A stretch of 64,000 nt of DNA from Colwellia psychrerythraea (GCF_000764225.1 NZ_JQED01000003.1:372001-436000); one strand, 5' to 3'. Shown: positions 43,868-53,968, counted from the first letter of the stretch. The notes: a model not told the origin generated them from the sequence alone. Numbers and translations are program-made.

Positions 43868-45928
43868 TTATTCCATGTTATCAATTATTTCATCAGTAGG
43901 TTTTTTTACGCTAACCGATGTTACTGTAGTAAGCTCACCGATAGATGTTAAGTCAAGTTTGAATTCAAAGTTAATGCCTTGGGCATAGCTTGCGTTGCTC
44001 GTTGTAACTACGTTAGATGATTCATCTAAGTGGGTGAACGTATCATTTACGCTAATAATCTTATCACCGTTAGATAATGCCAACTCAATTTTCATGTCCT
44101 TGGTTAATTCGCCAGTATGTTCGATTAAACCGTAGTAATAACCATTGCCTGTGTCTTCACTGTAGAACGTTAAATCCATATTGCCACTTGTTTGATCATT
44201 GACTGCGTCTGATAAAGTGCGAAAATCTATATTCCAATCATTAGGGCTACCATCAACTGCTAATAAGTCGGTTGTATTAATCATCATCAAACTCACGATT
44301 TTAGGCATATCGTAAGAGCCTGATGATGATGTGACTGAAATATCACCGCTTTCGTTCATTGTTCCAAAAAATGCTTCACCAGTAGTTAACATATTGCCAG
44401 TTACATACATTGTGCCATCAGCCACAGGGTTAATCGTTGTTAGAACATAATCACTGTCTTTACTAAAGAAAACCTTTGTCTCACCTGTTTTGGCATTGAT
44501 ACGTTCAAGGGCTACTTCATCAGATACTAAATAGTCCATACTGGCAGTACCATCTTCAACAATCTCATAAGAGTTAGTGCTTTGTGAAAAAACACCTGTA
44601 CGATAAATATAGTCTCCACTGCTCTCTATAGAATCTGGTAATGACATTCTTAAATTTTTCTGGTTCGCAAGTTCAGCAGCAATATTATAATTCCCGCCTA
44701 GAGGGGTGGAGTAAATGTCGTAATAATGAGTGATATTGGTAAATTCTCTTTTGTTCCAATCAATAGTTAATACGTTATTGTTGCTGTCCTTGTAATACAC
44801 ATCACCACCGACAACTATCTGCTCCAACGATAAGCTGTTAATGCAGTCAGCACCACCATGATCTCGTTCACTTACAATGTTATCTTCTGGCTTGTTGGAG
44901 TAACCATCAACAGTGTTAAAAAATTGAACCTTGGCTTGTACGCTTGGTAAACCGTCATTACCTGTGGTTATTTGATAAGCTAAACATTCTCCACCACTAT
45001 TAAAATCATAAAGGTAAGTGTTTCCATCAAAGCTATGAATGATGTTTTTATCTAACATTACACGACCAGTGTTCAATTGGTCACCTAATAAAGAATTCAT
45101 ATCATAACGAGCTTGGGTTTTAGTGTTTACAGCAAAAACATCATCATTGTTTGTACCATCATCATTATTTTCACTGTAAAGAATGAATTGACTATCTTGC
45201 GTGATTGTCCAACTTCCAACAATGTCGGTAATTTCGGTTGCAACAATAGATTCATCTTCAACAGAGGGTTTAGAGATTATTTGGACGCTATCGTCATCAT
45301 CTAAAAACAATTCACCCTCTGCCCCCTCAACAGCACTTAAATTATTGTATTGCCATTTTGAAGTACCTACCCCTAATATATCGTCAACACCTTTTCCACC
45401 TAAAACTGATTCCAGGGAGAATAGTCGCTCAGAGCCATTATGAATCAAATAAGGAATAGCACTGTGAAAGCCTTGCTCTAAAATGTATATGATTTTGTAG
45501 TTTGCAGTGATTTGATCAATGTGAATGATTTTGATAGCGCCACGTTCAGCATCTACCCCTTTGTTATTTTGAACTGTCAACTCAACAATAGAGCCATCTT
45601 TCATAATTTTGTACGCTGTGTTCAGTTCATACACATCTAAAGACTTATTTGCTACTGCCTTTGAACTAAGGGCTCTTGAAGTTGAAATTATTGAGCGAGT
45701 AGTAACTTTAGCTGTGCGCGCTTGAGTCTGAACGTCACCTGTTAGAAAAACACCTTGTGTGTTTGCTAAGTCGAGTGCGTGAATGGCAATTGTATCGTCA
45801 ACTGGTGGTGTGGGTGTTGGAATTGGCGTAGGAGTCACAGTGTCATCCGAAGAGCTACCACCACATGCTGATAATGAACTGATAATAGCAACGCTAATAA
45901 GTGTTTTACATAATGTAGTTGTTTTCAT
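43868..45928 (-). CDS. Large hypothetical lipoprotein
   Basis: The 686-residue protein begins with a lipoprotein signal (ISVAIISSLSAC, Cys at residue 22), a Gly/Ser/Asp spacer and a Thr-Pro linker (TPTPIPTPTPP). The long remainder is beta-rich and acidic, with many N-D-G turns. It is exported and lipid-anchored, probably surface or periplasmic. No enzyme motif is recognised. AAAGGAATATTT precedes the ATG. It is monocistronic. It may be outside the integrative element, since the likely right end is to its left. Confidence 0.75.
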   Translation of the reverse strand: MKTTTLCKTLISVAIISSLSACGGSSSDDTVTPTPIPTPTPPVDDTIAIHALDLANTQGVFLTGDVQTQARTAKVTTRSIISTSRALSSKAVANKSLDVYELNTAYKIMKDGSIVELTVQNNKGVDAERGAIKIIHIDQITANYKIIYILEQGFHSAIPYLIHNGSERLFSLESVLGGKGVDDILGVGTSKWQYNNLSAVEGAEGELFLDDDDSVQIISKPSVEDESIVATEITDIVGSWTITQDSQFILYSENNDDGTNNDDVFAVNTKTQARYDMNSLLGDQLNTGRVMLDKNIIHSFDGNTYLYDFNSGGECLAYQITTGNDGLPSVQAKVQFFNTVDGYSNKPEDNIVSERDHGGADCINSLSLEQIVVGGDVYYKDSNNNVLTIDWNKREFTNITHYYDIYSTPLGGNYNIAAELANQKNLRMSLPDSIESSGDYIYRTGVFSQSTNSYEIVEDGTASMDYLVSDEVALERINAKTGETKVFFSKDSDYVLTTINPVADGTMYVTGNMLTTGEAFFGTMNESGDISVTSSSGSYDMPKIVSLMMINTTDLLAVDGSPNDWNIDFRTLSDAVNDQTSGNMDLTFYSEDTGNGYYYGLIEHTGELTKDMKIELALSNGDKIISVNDTFTHLDESSNVVTTSNASYAQGINFEFKLDLTSIGELTTVTSVSVKKPTDEIIDNME

Positions 45929-46763
45929 AAATATTCCTTTATTTTTTTAAATGACTTTTAAATTAAATAGTTAACTTAGTTGTTGAGTGAATTTCCCGAT
46001 GAATATAATTGCTGCAGAAGTTTTTTTGGGATGATATATGACTGTGTTATTAATGTATACTTTCTGCTGCTGTTTATCTGATTTTAGGCACAATTTTATA
46101 TATCGATTGCCAGACCTTCACATCTCTCTTATAAATAAACCTTAGTTGTCTAATTCCTATATGGAGACAAAAGTCAGTCATAAAGTATGTGATTATTACA
46201 AAATATTAAAACATTTAATCAGTAAACTCATTTCTATAGGTGTAAGTATGGTTTTTGAAGTTAATTATTTTAACTTGTTGTTTTTATGTGCTTCTGTACT
46301 GTCGCATCATAGGGGTGTGCGATGAAAGATCTTTCGTGGCTGTGGTCATGAAATGCTAAAACTCTTATGTTATTACTAGCTTACTAGTAGCTTAATTCTA
46401 GGGATATTTATACCCGTTATCAATCAAGATGCATGTTTCAGAGCGCTTGAGCGATTTTAATTCAAGGCGCTGTGAAGAAATAATGGTTATTCCATTATAA
46501 ATCACAGCAACGATGAAGTGATGTTGCTCATGCGCTTCTTCGATGGGTTTAAAATGACTTTATTCGGCGTTAACTAATCAAAGCATAGAGTGACTATGCT
46601 TAAATTATTTTTCTTGCCTAAAGTTATGTTAATTCCAACTGAAATCCTGCACCTTGAATGGTGACGGGTATATACCTATTGGTATTTTCCTAGATTATGC
46701 CATAAGCGCCATTAGCATTTCTCGATTTTTTAACAATTATTATAACTACCACAAGCAATAATT
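45929..46763. other. 835-bp intergenic region with a repeat element
   Basis: It holds the promoter of the lipoprotein gene and, at 46409-46672, a MITE-like element. The rest shows only very short frames (a 25-codon frame starting near 46248 at most) and nothing recognised as an RNA gene. Confidence 0.45.
46409..46672. mobile_element. MITE-like element, copy A
   Basis: The 264-base element has perfect outer ends TATACCCGT / ACGGGTATA extending into imperfect inverted repeats of about 35 bases (TATCAATCAAGATGCATG versus CACCATTCAAGGTGCAGG read inward). The flanks suggest TA target duplication. It is closely related to 30251-30559 in reverse orientation. It has no coding capacity. Confidence 0.82.
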
Positions 46764-47384
46764 CTAACGAGCCATCCATGTGTTAAATAGTGACCAAGCA
46801 ACTAACCACATCACTAGGGCAATAATGATATCAATGGTCATTTTTACTTTTGGCCGGCTTAATTGCTTTGAGAGTTTAGCTGCGCCAAATGCTAAACAGC
46901 TAAACCAAGTCAATGAACCAATAATGCAGCCAATAAGGAAATAGACTTTTATTTCATCTGAGTATTGTCCACCAACACTGCCAATAACCATCACGGTATC
47001 AATGTAGGCATGTGGGTTTAAAAAAGTAACGGCCAAGGTAGTCAAAAAAATAATTTTAGCTGATTTCTTTTTCAAAATAGTATCAGCAGTATTCTTACTT
47101 CGCACAAAGGCAGATTTCATCGACAATAAGCCATACACACTTAAAAACAAGATGCCACCCCAAGTGAGGATATTGAATAAAGTGGCATTATGTGACAGTA
47201 AAATGCTGCCGCCAAGTACACCCATACTTATCAATAGAGCATCATACAGAACAAAAAGAGCCGCTGTCATTTTATGGTGGTTTTGATGAATACCTTGATT
47301 GATTAACATAGAATTTTGCGTGCCTATAGGCATGATCATGCTTAATGTGAGGGTAAAACCTTTTGCTAAAACTAATAAGCTCAT
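46764..47384 (-). CDS. argO: LysE-family arginine exporter ArgO
   Basis: The 206-residue LysE/ArgO-type protein has six spans and the family start GFTLTLSMIMPIGTQNSMLINQG, plus FLNPHAYIDTVMVIGSVGGQ in the middle. It exports basic amino acids, arginine in E. coli. It is divergent from an ArgP-like regulator gene, the arrangement typical of lysE-lysG and fitting for argO-argP, which supports the specific call. Confidence 0.85.
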   Translation of the reverse strand: MSLLVLAKGFTLTLSMIMPIGTQNSMLINQGIHQNHHKMTAALFVLYDALLISMGVLGGSILLSHNATLFNILTWGGILFLSVYGLLSMKSAFVRSKNTADTILKKKSAKIIFLTTLAVTFLNPHAYIDTVMVIGSVGGQYSDEIKVYFLIGCIIGSLTWFSCLAFGAAKLSKQLSRPKVKMTIDIIIALVMWLVAWSLFNTWMAR

Positions 47385-47505
47385 AATGGTACTCGATAAA
47401 TAGTTTGAGAATTTGATAAGCGCTAGTTTGCATTAATTACTCATTTAAATATAATTAATAATATTGAACTATCATTAGTAAAACTTATGTGAGGTGTCTG
47501 AGTTT

Positions 47506-48402
47506 ATGGCAAATTTTGATTATAAACTTCTTACTGCACTGGCTGAAGTGATTGAGTTGCAAAGTTTTGAACTAGCTGCACAAAAACTATTTATTTCACA
47601 ATCAGCTATTTCACAACGAATTAAAGCGTTAGAAGAACATGTTGGGCAACCTGTTCTTATTCGTAATCAACCTATCGTAGCGACACATGCAGGTGAACAA
47701 TTATTGAGCCATTTTAAAAAAGTGAAACAATTGGAACATGAATTAGTACCACTTTTATCACCCGATAAGCCAGTTAAGCCGATGAAAGTATCCTTAGCGG
47801 TTAACGCTGACAGCATCGCTACTTGGTTTATTGATGCAATTACACCTGTACTTAAAAATCACTTAGTTGAATTGAATTTAATTATTGAACACGAGGAAAG
47901 AACTATTGATAAGTTGCGCAGTGGCCAAGCCATTGGCGCGGTGAGTGTTATTGAAAAGCCGTTGAAAGGGTATCGTTCTTTTAGGCTTGGAGAAATGGAG
48001 TATTGTTTGGTGGCCAACAAAAGCTTTGCTCGAAAATACTTTCCAAAAGGCGTTAACCAAAGTTCATTAAAAATGGCACCAGCGATAAGCTATGATCATA
48101 AAGATGATATGCACGTACGTTATATTGCCAAACACTTTAGCCTAGCAGCCAGCGAATATTACTGTCACAGCGTCCGTTCCTCTGAAGCATTTGTCGCGTT
48201 AGTCAAGCAAGGGGTGGCTTATTGTTTGTTGCCCAAATTGCAAATAGAACAAGAGCTAAAAACGGGCCAATTAATAAGTTTATGTCCAAATAAGGAATTA
48301 GTTGAGACGCTTTATTGGCATAGTTGGGTATTGGTTCGAGGTGTTAATAAAAAAATATCAGAACAGATTGTTAGTATTGGTCAGGAAAAACTAGCAAATT
48401 AA
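47506..48402 (+). CDS. argP: LysR-family regulator ArgP (IciA)
   Basis: The protein has 298 residues from the ATG at 47506. The N-terminal helix-turn-helix (FDYKLLTALAEVIELQSFELAAQKLFISQSAISQRIKALE) closely follows ArgP, and the ligand domain follows. ArgP activates argO in response to arginine or lysine. An in-frame GTG at 47494 would add four residues; family alignment prefers the ATG, which also has GAGG upstream. The 121-base divergent gap should hold the operator. Confidence 0.88.
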   Translation: MANFDYKLLTALAEVIELQSFELAAQKLFISQSAISQRIKALEEHVGQPVLIRNQPIVATHAGEQLLSHFKKVKQLEHELVPLLSPDKPVKPMKVSLAVNADSIATWFIDAITPVLKNHLVELNLIIEHEERTIDKLRSGQAIGAVSVIEKPLKGYRSFRLGEMEYCLVANKSFARKYFPKGVNQSSLKMAPAISYDHKDDMHVRYIAKHFSLAASEYYCHSVRSSEAFVALVKQGVAYCLLPKLQIEQELKTGQLISLCPNKELVETLYWHSWVLVRGVNKKISEQIVSIGQEKLAN

Positions 48403-48601
48403 TTGTTGGCTATTTAACCATGTTTGTCGTTTTGTAAAGTACTGTGCAAGTGAAGCTCAATCGCGGTATAAAATGGAAAAGTAACTTTTTTAATTTAAAA
48501 GGCAAAAAGTTATATGTTGCTGTTTATTTGTTATTTTTCATTGATTTAAAAGTGTGGTCGGTTTGATTATTTATAATAAAATAAAAAAGTTGTAATAAAA
48601 C

Positions 48602-48629
48602 TTGATACTGTACGAACTTACAGTATACT
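48602..48629 (+). promoter_or_regulatory. recA promoter with overlapping LexA (SOS) box
   Basis: TTGATA (48602-48607) and TATACT (48624-48629) are 16 bases apart. The intervening sequence carries a LexA box, CTGT-N8-ACAG, within the near-palindrome at 48606-48625. LexA bound here would block both hexamers, the standard SOS control of recA. Confidence 0.9.
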
Positions 48630-48672
48630 TGTCTCATCAAAACGAAATAATACAACAGCTCGCGGAGTAATC

Positions 48673-49704
48673 ATGAAAGACGATAAAGAAAAAGCACTAT
48701 CAGCAGCCTTAGCTCAAATTGAGCGTCAATTCGGTAAAGGCTCAATAATGAAGCTTGGTGACAATAACAGCATGGATGTAGAAACTATCTCTACTGGTTC
48801 ATTAGGTTTAGATATCGCACTAGGCGCTGGTGGCTTGCCAATGGGTCGTGTTGTTGAAATTTATGGTCCAGAGTCTAGTGGTAAAACAACATTAACTTTA
48901 GAGGCTATTGCCGAAGCACAGCGTAATGGTAAAGTTTGTGCTTTTATCGATGCAGAGCATGCTCTTGACCCTGTTTATGCTGAAAAATTAGGCGTGAATA
49001 TTAATGATTTACTTATTTCTCAACCTGATACCGGTGAGCAAGCACTAGAAATTGTTGATATGTTAACTCGATCTGGTGCTATCGACGTTATTGTTGTTGA
49101 CTCTGTAGCTGCGCTTACACCTAAAGCTGAAATTGAAGGTGATATGGGCGACTCTCATATGGGCTTGCAAGCACGTATGTTGTCACAAGCAATGCGTAAG
49201 TTGACAAGTAATCTGAAAAAATCGAATACCATGCTTATCTTTATTAACCAAATTCGCATGAAAATTGGTGTTATGTTTGGTTCTCCAGAGACGACTACAG
49301 GTGGTAATGCTTTAAAATTCTACGCTTCTGTACGTTTAGATATTCGTCGTATTGGTGCGGTTAAAAATGGTGATGAAATTGTTGGTAATGAAACGCGTGT
49401 AAAAGTTGTTAAAAACAAAATTGCACCACCATTTAAACAAGCTGAATTCCAAATTTTATATGGTGAAGGAATTAATAATTTAGGTGAGTTAATCGAATTA
49501 GGCGTTAAAAATGGTTTTGTAGAAAAGGCTGGTGCTTGGTATAGCTGTAATGGCGAAAGAATTGGTCAAGGTAAAGCTAATGCAGCGAAATATTTAGATG
49601 AACATCCTGAAATGGCTAAAGATGTTGATAGTAAATTACGCGATTTGTTTTTATCAAAAACAGTTGTAGCTGAAGATAAAAAAGAAGAAGCAGTAACTGA
49701 ATAA
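48673..49704 (+). CDS. recA: Recombinase RecA
   Basis: The 343-residue RecA is full length: Walker [10 protein letters not shown] at 65-73, EHALDPVYA, the L1/L2 DNA loops ([38 protein letters not shown]) and the acidic C-terminus ending in E-rich residues. It catalyses strand exchange and triggers LexA self-cleavage. No recX follows; a terminator does, so it is monocistronic. GCGGAGTAATC is the ribosome site. Confidence 0.99.
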   Translation: MKDDKEKALSAALAQIERQFGKGSIMKLGDNNSMDVETISTGSLGLDIALGAGGLPMGRVVEIYGPESSGKTTLTLEAIAEAQRNGKVCAFIDAEHALDPVYAEKLGVNINDLLISQPDTGEQALEIVDMLTRSGAIDVIVVDSVAALTPKAEIEGDMGDSHMGLQARMLSQAMRKLTSNLKKSNTMLIFINQIRMKIGVMFGSPETTTGGNALKFYASVRLDIRRIGAVKNGDEIVGNETRVKVVKNKIAPPFKQAEFQILYGEGINNLGELIELGVKNGFVEKAGAWYSCNGERIGQGKANAAKYLDEHPEMAKDVDSKLRDLFLSKTVVAEDKKEEAVTE

Positions 49705-49749
49705 TTAATAACAGTATGTATTAAAAATGCATAGCTGAAACGCAATGAA

Positions 49750-49786
49750 AAAAAACGTAACCTTAGACGTAAGGTTACGTTTTTTT
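49750..49786. terminator. Rho-independent terminator after recA
   Basis: AACGTAACCTTA / TAAGGTTACGTT with a four-base loop is flanked by A- and T-runs. It is shared between recA and the convergent slyD gene. Confidence 0.92.
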
Positions 49787-49831
49787 ATGCTTGGTTATTG
49801 ATAGTTTTTTGTGAACTAATCAATAAATTTA

Positions 49832-50320
49832 CTAGTGACTGTGACCACAACCGCCTTCGCTATGAACATGGCCATGCTCAAGTTCTTCTGCGGTAGCTTC
49901 ACGTACTTCAATAATTTCAACATCAAAACTTAAGTCTAAACCTGCAAGTGGGTGGTTACCGTCAACAGTTATCACATCATCTTGCACGTCAATAACGATA
50001 ACTGTTTGTTCACCATCATCAGTGGTTGCTCGTAGTTGTGTACCAAGAGCAAGATCCTCAACACCAGCAAGTACTTCTCTAGGAACTGTTTGAACATAAT
50101 CATCGTGACGCTCACCGTAAGCTTGATCACAAGCAACAGCTACTTCGAATTTATCACCTACTTGGTGATCAATAAGGGCATCATCTAAACCAGGAATTAA
50201 ATATCCAACACCTTGGATAATAGCCATAGGTTTATCATCGTACGAGCTATCAATTAAAGTACCTTCACTATCTGATACAGCATAGTGCATAACAACGACA
50301 TTATTTTTAGCAATTTTCAT
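49832..50320 (-). CDS. slyD: FKBP-type peptidyl-prolyl isomerase SlyD
   Basis: The 162-residue SlyD-type protein has the FKBP core (VVMHYAVSDSEGTLIDSS, GLDDALIDHQVGDKFEVAV), the IF insert domain (YGERHDDYVQTVPREV) and NHPLAGLDLSFDVEIIEV. A short His/Cys-rich tail (HGHVHSEGGCGHSH) can bind nickel or other metals. It is a chaperone and isomerase linked to metal-enzyme maturation. TAGGATAAAAA precedes the ATG. Confidence 0.93.
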   Translation of the reverse strand: MKIAKNNVVVMHYAVSDSEGTLIDSSYDDKPMAIIQGVGYLIPGLDDALIDHQVGDKFEVAVACDQAYGERHDDYVQTVPREVLAGVEDLALGTQLRATTDDGEQTVIVIDVQDDVITVDGNHPLAGLDLSFDVEIIEVREATAEELEHGHVHSEGGCGHSH

Positions 50321-50376
50321 TTTTTATCCTAATAATTTAAGTTTTGAGCCTATTAAGCTGCATGAGTTTATAGAGC

Positions 50377-51351
50377 TTATTCAGCTGCAAGGGAATAAGG
50401 CAATGTTTGATTCGTTACTACGGAGTTAGCTTGTGAAGCAATACGTAATGATGGTTGTTCACCATCGTTTGCTAATATGGCTTGAATAACACAGCTTCCA
50501 TCATCAGCTTGATAATGAGCAAGGGTATCGCCAGCTTTTCGCCAGTTTTCACCTAATTGCTTTTCAATGACATCATCTACTTGAAAAGGCTGGTCAAGTT
50601 GAGATTTCAAGCAAAATAAAGCACGTTTGTTTTTTCCTAAATACTGCATTCTAGCGACAGTTTCCTGCCCTAAATAGCAACCTTTAGTGAAACTGATACC
50701 GTTAATCGCTTGTAGGTTAAGCATTTGGGGTACGTAATGGCCGCTAGTACTAGCGTTTAAAATAGGAAATCCTTGAGTTATCTCTAATAAGTCCCATACC
50801 GATTGTGAGTAAGTCGGTAATGCTAACTTATCTCTAAGGGCCGTTATATTGTTGTGTTCATCAATAATAATATAACGAGGTTGATCGCCACAAAGGTATA
50901 CTAAACTGGTTGAGCCAACTTGTACTACAGGGGTTAAACTATCAGGGACTTGTGAAAATTCTTGTTGTAATAACCCACTGGCTTGTTTACCAACTAAAGC
51001 AATAAAACCAAGATCTTCAGTTTTATCGATAGTAACTTTAGCGAAAACACCAAACTTTTTCAGCTCTTTAAGGGAAGCTTCAATACTTGCGGTTGGCTGT
51101 AATAATAAGTGGGTAGAAGAGCGATTGATTAATCGAAAAACAGAAAATACTTTTCCTTTTGCATCGCAGTGAGCCCCAACAAGTAAGTTAGACTCTGTGC
51201 TGCTGTTCACATCACAAGTTACTTGTCCTTGTAAATATTTACTTTGCTCTTCACCTGATAAAGTAATTGCACCAAATTCACTAAGTTCAATAAGGTAAGT
51301 CTCCGGTAGCTGAGCAAGAGAGGGTAATTGTGTACTGGTGGTATTTGTCAT
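50377..51351 (-). CDS. ygfZ: tRNA-modifying / Fe-S repair protein YgfZ
   Basis: The folate-binding YgfZ/GcvT-fold protein has the diagnostic KGCYLGQETVARMQYLGKNK motif, whose Cys is conserved. It uses tetrahydrofolate in maintenance of certain iron-sulfur enzymes. I start at ATG 51351 (MTNTTSTQ, 324 residues), preceded by GAGTTCAAT; an in-frame start at 51393 adds non-conserved residues. It is divergent from sdhE, a conserved pairing. Confidence 0.93.
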   Translation of the reverse strand: MTNTTSTQLPSLAQLPETYLIELSEFGAITLSGEEQSKYLQGQVTCDVNSSTESNLLVGAHCDAKGKVFSVFRLINRSSTHLLLQPTASIEASLKELKKFGVFAKVTIDKTEDLGFIALVGKQASGLLQQEFSQVPDSLTPVVQVGSTSLVYLCGDQPRYIIIDEHNNITALRDKLALPTYSQSVWDLLEITQGFPILNASTSGHYVPQMLNLQAINGISFTKGCYLGQETVARMQYLGKNKRALFCLKSQLDQPFQVDDVIEKQLGENWRKAGDTLAHYQADDGSCVIQAILANDGEQPSLRIASQANSVVTNQTLPYSLAAE

Positions 51352-51608
51352 ATTGAACTCTATGAGAAAGCTATGTTTGTATGTTGATACCAAACGAAGC
51401 GAAAATAAAGCTGTTTGGTAAAAGGTTAGTTATAGAATAGGGGCGAAAATGGTAAATACAACTAGATGGCAGTATTTTATTAGTGATAATGGGTATTTTT
51501 AATAGCTGTGTCATGTGAGTTATTGTTACAATAAGGGGACTATACCAAATGGATCTAATATTAGTTCGATTGGTATTCATCAATTGTGTCAATCAAGAAA
51601 GGGTACTT

Positions 51609-51914
51609 ATGTCTGGTAATGAAGCTTCAAGCAATGCAGTGACAAATAATGAAAACTCGACTAATCTTTTAAAAGTCAATAAAGCTCGCTTAAAATGGGC
51701 TTGCCGTCGCGGTATGTTAGAGTTAGATGTGCTGTTTATACCTTTTGTTGATGAAGCATATGATGACTTATCGACGAAAGAGCAGTTTACCTTTGAGCGC
51801 TTACTTACCTGTCAAGATCCTGAGTTATTTGCATGGTTTATGGGGCATGAAGTTTGTGAAGATACAGAGCTCAACACAATGGTCCAACTTATACTCAATC
51901 GAGTCAAAGTATAA
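51609..51914 (+). CDS. sdhE: FAD assembly factor SdhE
   Basis: The protein has about 101 residues and the signature ARLKWACRRGMLELDVL (RGxxE), then FERLLTCQDPELFAWFMG. SdhE assists covalent flavinylation of succinate dehydrogenase and fumarate reductase. I choose ATG 51609 because AGAAAGGGT lies just upstream; the frame is open to 51549 but not conserved. Its 3' end probably overlaps ygfX. Confidence 0.93.
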   Translation: MSGNEASSNAVTNNENSTNLLKVNKARLKWACRRGMLELDVLFIPFVDEAYDDLSTKEQFTFERLLTCQDPELFAWFMGHEVCEDTELNTMVQLILNRVKV

Positions 51915-52341
51915 TATTAATATAAGATATTCATACTATAAACTTGCAGCTTATAGTTTTATTGGAATAGTAACGTGTTTGATTACGCTTGTGAGTTTTA
52001 CTTTTCACTACGCTGTTGCTCTATGGATAGCTATAATAACTATCCTTGCCCTTAGCCTTTTGTTATCCCTTCGGCAGGCAAAAAAAACTATCATCGGCTC
52101 TTTCATTTTAACAAAGGCAGGGGAAGTCGTACTTAATAATGAGCAAGTAAGATATCAATTGCTGCCTGACAGCAGACTCAGTTTTATTGGTTGCTGGTTA
52201 GTGCTACTACCTAATCAAGATGCCGTTACTGAGTGTCGCTACTCTGAGAAAAAATATCCTAAACAGTTTTTCATATTCAAGGATAGTTTACATGAACAGG
52301 ATTTCTCCCGTTTAGCCAGAGTGATTAATCAATTAAATTAA
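51847..52341 (+). CDS. ygfX: YgfX (CptA)-like inner-membrane protein
   Basis: This frame follows sdhE in a different phase and encodes a protein with two adjacent N-terminal spans (LAAYSFIGIVTCLITLVSF and ALWIAIITILALSLLLSL) and a short soluble beta-rich tail, the YgfX/CptA plan. In E. coli ygfX also follows sdhE with a short overlap. The start is uncertain: ATG 51847 lies well inside sdhE (68-base overlap), a GTG follows at 51856, and no ATG lies nearer the first span. Sequence similarity is weak, so the call rests mainly on context and topology. Confidence 0.7.
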   Translation: MKFVKIQSSTQWSNLYSIESKYNINIRYSYYKLAAYSFIGIVTCLITLVSFTFHYAVALWIAIITILALSLLLSLRQAKKTIIGSFILTKAGEVVLNNEQVRYQLLPDSRLSFIGCWLVLLPNQDAVTECRYSEKKYPKQFFIFKDSLHEQDFSRLARVINQLN

Positions 52342-52366
52342 CCATACATTTCGTACCAAAGCGAAT

Positions 52367-53968
52367 TTATAGTGTAGGTGAGAGTATGGTCGGTTTAACG
52401 GTTGATAATAAGTCAGGATAATCCAACGTGTAGTGCAACCCTCTACTTTCCTTACGTTCCATAGCACATTTTATGATAAGTTCTGCCACCTGCACTAAGT
52501 TTCTTAATTCAAGTAAATTATTACTTACTTTGAAGTTTTGATAATAGTCTTCAATTTCCTGTTGGAGTAATTCAACACGATGTAGTGCACGCTCTAAACG
52601 CTTGGTAGTGCGAACAATACCGACATAATCCCACATAAATAACCTAAGTTCGTGCCAATTATGTTGAATGACGACCTCTTCATCCGAATCTGTCACACGG
52701 CTATCATCCCAGTGTGGCAGGGTTAAATAACGATTGTTTTGTACTAAGCTTTCACTAATTTCTAGCGCAGCAGCACGAGCAAATACAAGACATTCAAGTA
52801 ACGAGTTGCTGGCTAATCGGTTTGCACCGTGCAAGCCGGTGTAAGACATTTCACCTATGGCATAAAGCTGTCCAATATCTGTTTTACCATGATGATCAAC
52901 CATTACACCGCCACAGGTATAATGCGCTGCGGGAACAATAGGGATAGGCTGTTTAGTGATATCTATGCCAAGAGACATCGTTTTTTCATAAATAGTTGGG
53001 AAATGTTGTTTGATAAAGTCACTGGGTTTATGACTAATGTCAAGATACATGCAATCTGCACCTAAACGTTTCATTTCAAAGTCAATTGCTCGTGCCACAA
53101 TATCGCGAGGTGCTAACTCAGCGCGTTCATCAAAAGCTGGCATAAAGCGACTGCCATCAGGTCGTCGTAATTTAGCCCCTTCACCGCGAAGAGCTTCGGT
53201 TAATAAAAAAGTACCCGCTGAAGGATGAAACAAGCAGGTTGGATGAAATTGATTAAATTCCATATTGGCAACACGACAACCAGCGCGCCAGGCCATAGCA
53301 ATACCATCACCACTGGCAACATCAGGGTTTGAAGTATATTGATAAACTTTACTCGCACCGCCAGTTGCTAAAATAGTTTTTTGCGCGTAAATACTTTCGA
53401 CTTTCTCAGTATTTCGGTTCCATATATAAGCACCGATACATTGTTTTGGCTGATTAGCCTTAGTACTTGCTTGGCAAATCAAATCAATTGCATTAAAACG
53501 CTCAAAGATACGAATACGAGAATGTTGTTTGACTTGATCGGCTAAAGTGGTTTGTATTGCTTGACCAGTTGCATCAGCTGAATGCAGAATTCTACGATGA
53601 CTATGGCCACCTTCACGAGTTAAATGATAACGTGACTCACCTTTATCACTGTGCTCTTTGTCAAATTCAACGCCTTGGTTTATCAGCCACTCTAAACAAG
53701 ATTTAGCATTTTCCGTGGTAAATTGCACAGTGTCTTCATCACAAAGACCTGCACCAGCAATAATAGTGTCTTCGACGTGGGAAGCAACACTATCATTTTC
53801 ATCAAAAACTGCAGCAATCCCCCCTTGAGCATAGAAGGTTGAACCTTCATTTAATGGGCCTTTACTTAAAATAACGACATCGGCATTTTGAGCTAAATGC
53901 AGTGCCAAAGTTAAGCCTGCTGCACCACTGCCAATGATTAGAACATCACAATTGTTTTGTTGAGTCAT
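52367..53968 (-). CDS. nadB: L-aspartate oxidase NadB
   Basis: The 533-residue flavoprotein performs the first step of NAD synthesis, oxidising aspartate to iminoaspartate. It has the FAD-binding [27 protein letters not shown], the active-site [13 protein letters not shown] ... [13 protein letters not shown], and [14 protein letters not shown]. It is full length and converges with ygfX, 25 bases apart. It is divergent from rpoE, as in other gammaproteobacteria. Confidence 0.96.
   Translation of the reverse strand: MTQQNNCDVLIIGSGAAGLTLALHLAQNADVVILSKGPLNEGSTFYAQGGIAAVFDENDSVASHVEDTIIAGAGLCDEDTVQFTTENAKSCLEWLINQGVEFDKEHSDKGESRYHLTREGGHSHRRILHSADATGQAIQTTLADQVKQHSRIRIFERFNAIDLICQASTKANQPKQCIGAYIWNRNTEKVESIYAQKTILATGGASKVYQYTSNPDVASGDGIAMAWRAGCRVANMEFNQFHPTCLFHPSAGTFLLTEALRGEGAKLRRPDGSRFMPAFDERAELAPRDIVARAIDFEMKRLGADCMYLDISHKPSDFIKQHFPTIYEKTMSLGIDITKQPIPIVPAAHYTCGGVMVDHHGKTDIGQLYAIGEMSYTGLHGANRLASNSLLECLVFARAAALEISESLVQNNRYLTLPHWDDSRVTDSDEEVVIQHNWHELRLFMWDYVGIVRTTKRLERALHRVELLQQEIEDYYQNFKVSNNLLELRNLVQVAELIIKCAMERKESRGLHYTLDYPDLLSTVKPTILSPTL

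Noticed and set aside
43868..45928. The large lipoprotein as cargo of the integrative element
   Set aside because: It has its own promoter region and terminator, and lies beyond the candidate right end; nothing ties it to the element.
46248..46325. 25-codon frame upstream of the repeat element
   Set aside because: It is too short, has no recognisable features, and lies in AT-rich spacer; chance is the simplest explanation.
51549..51608. Upstream extension of SdhE
   Set aside because: The internal ATG at 51609 has a strong ribosome site and fits the usual SdhE length.
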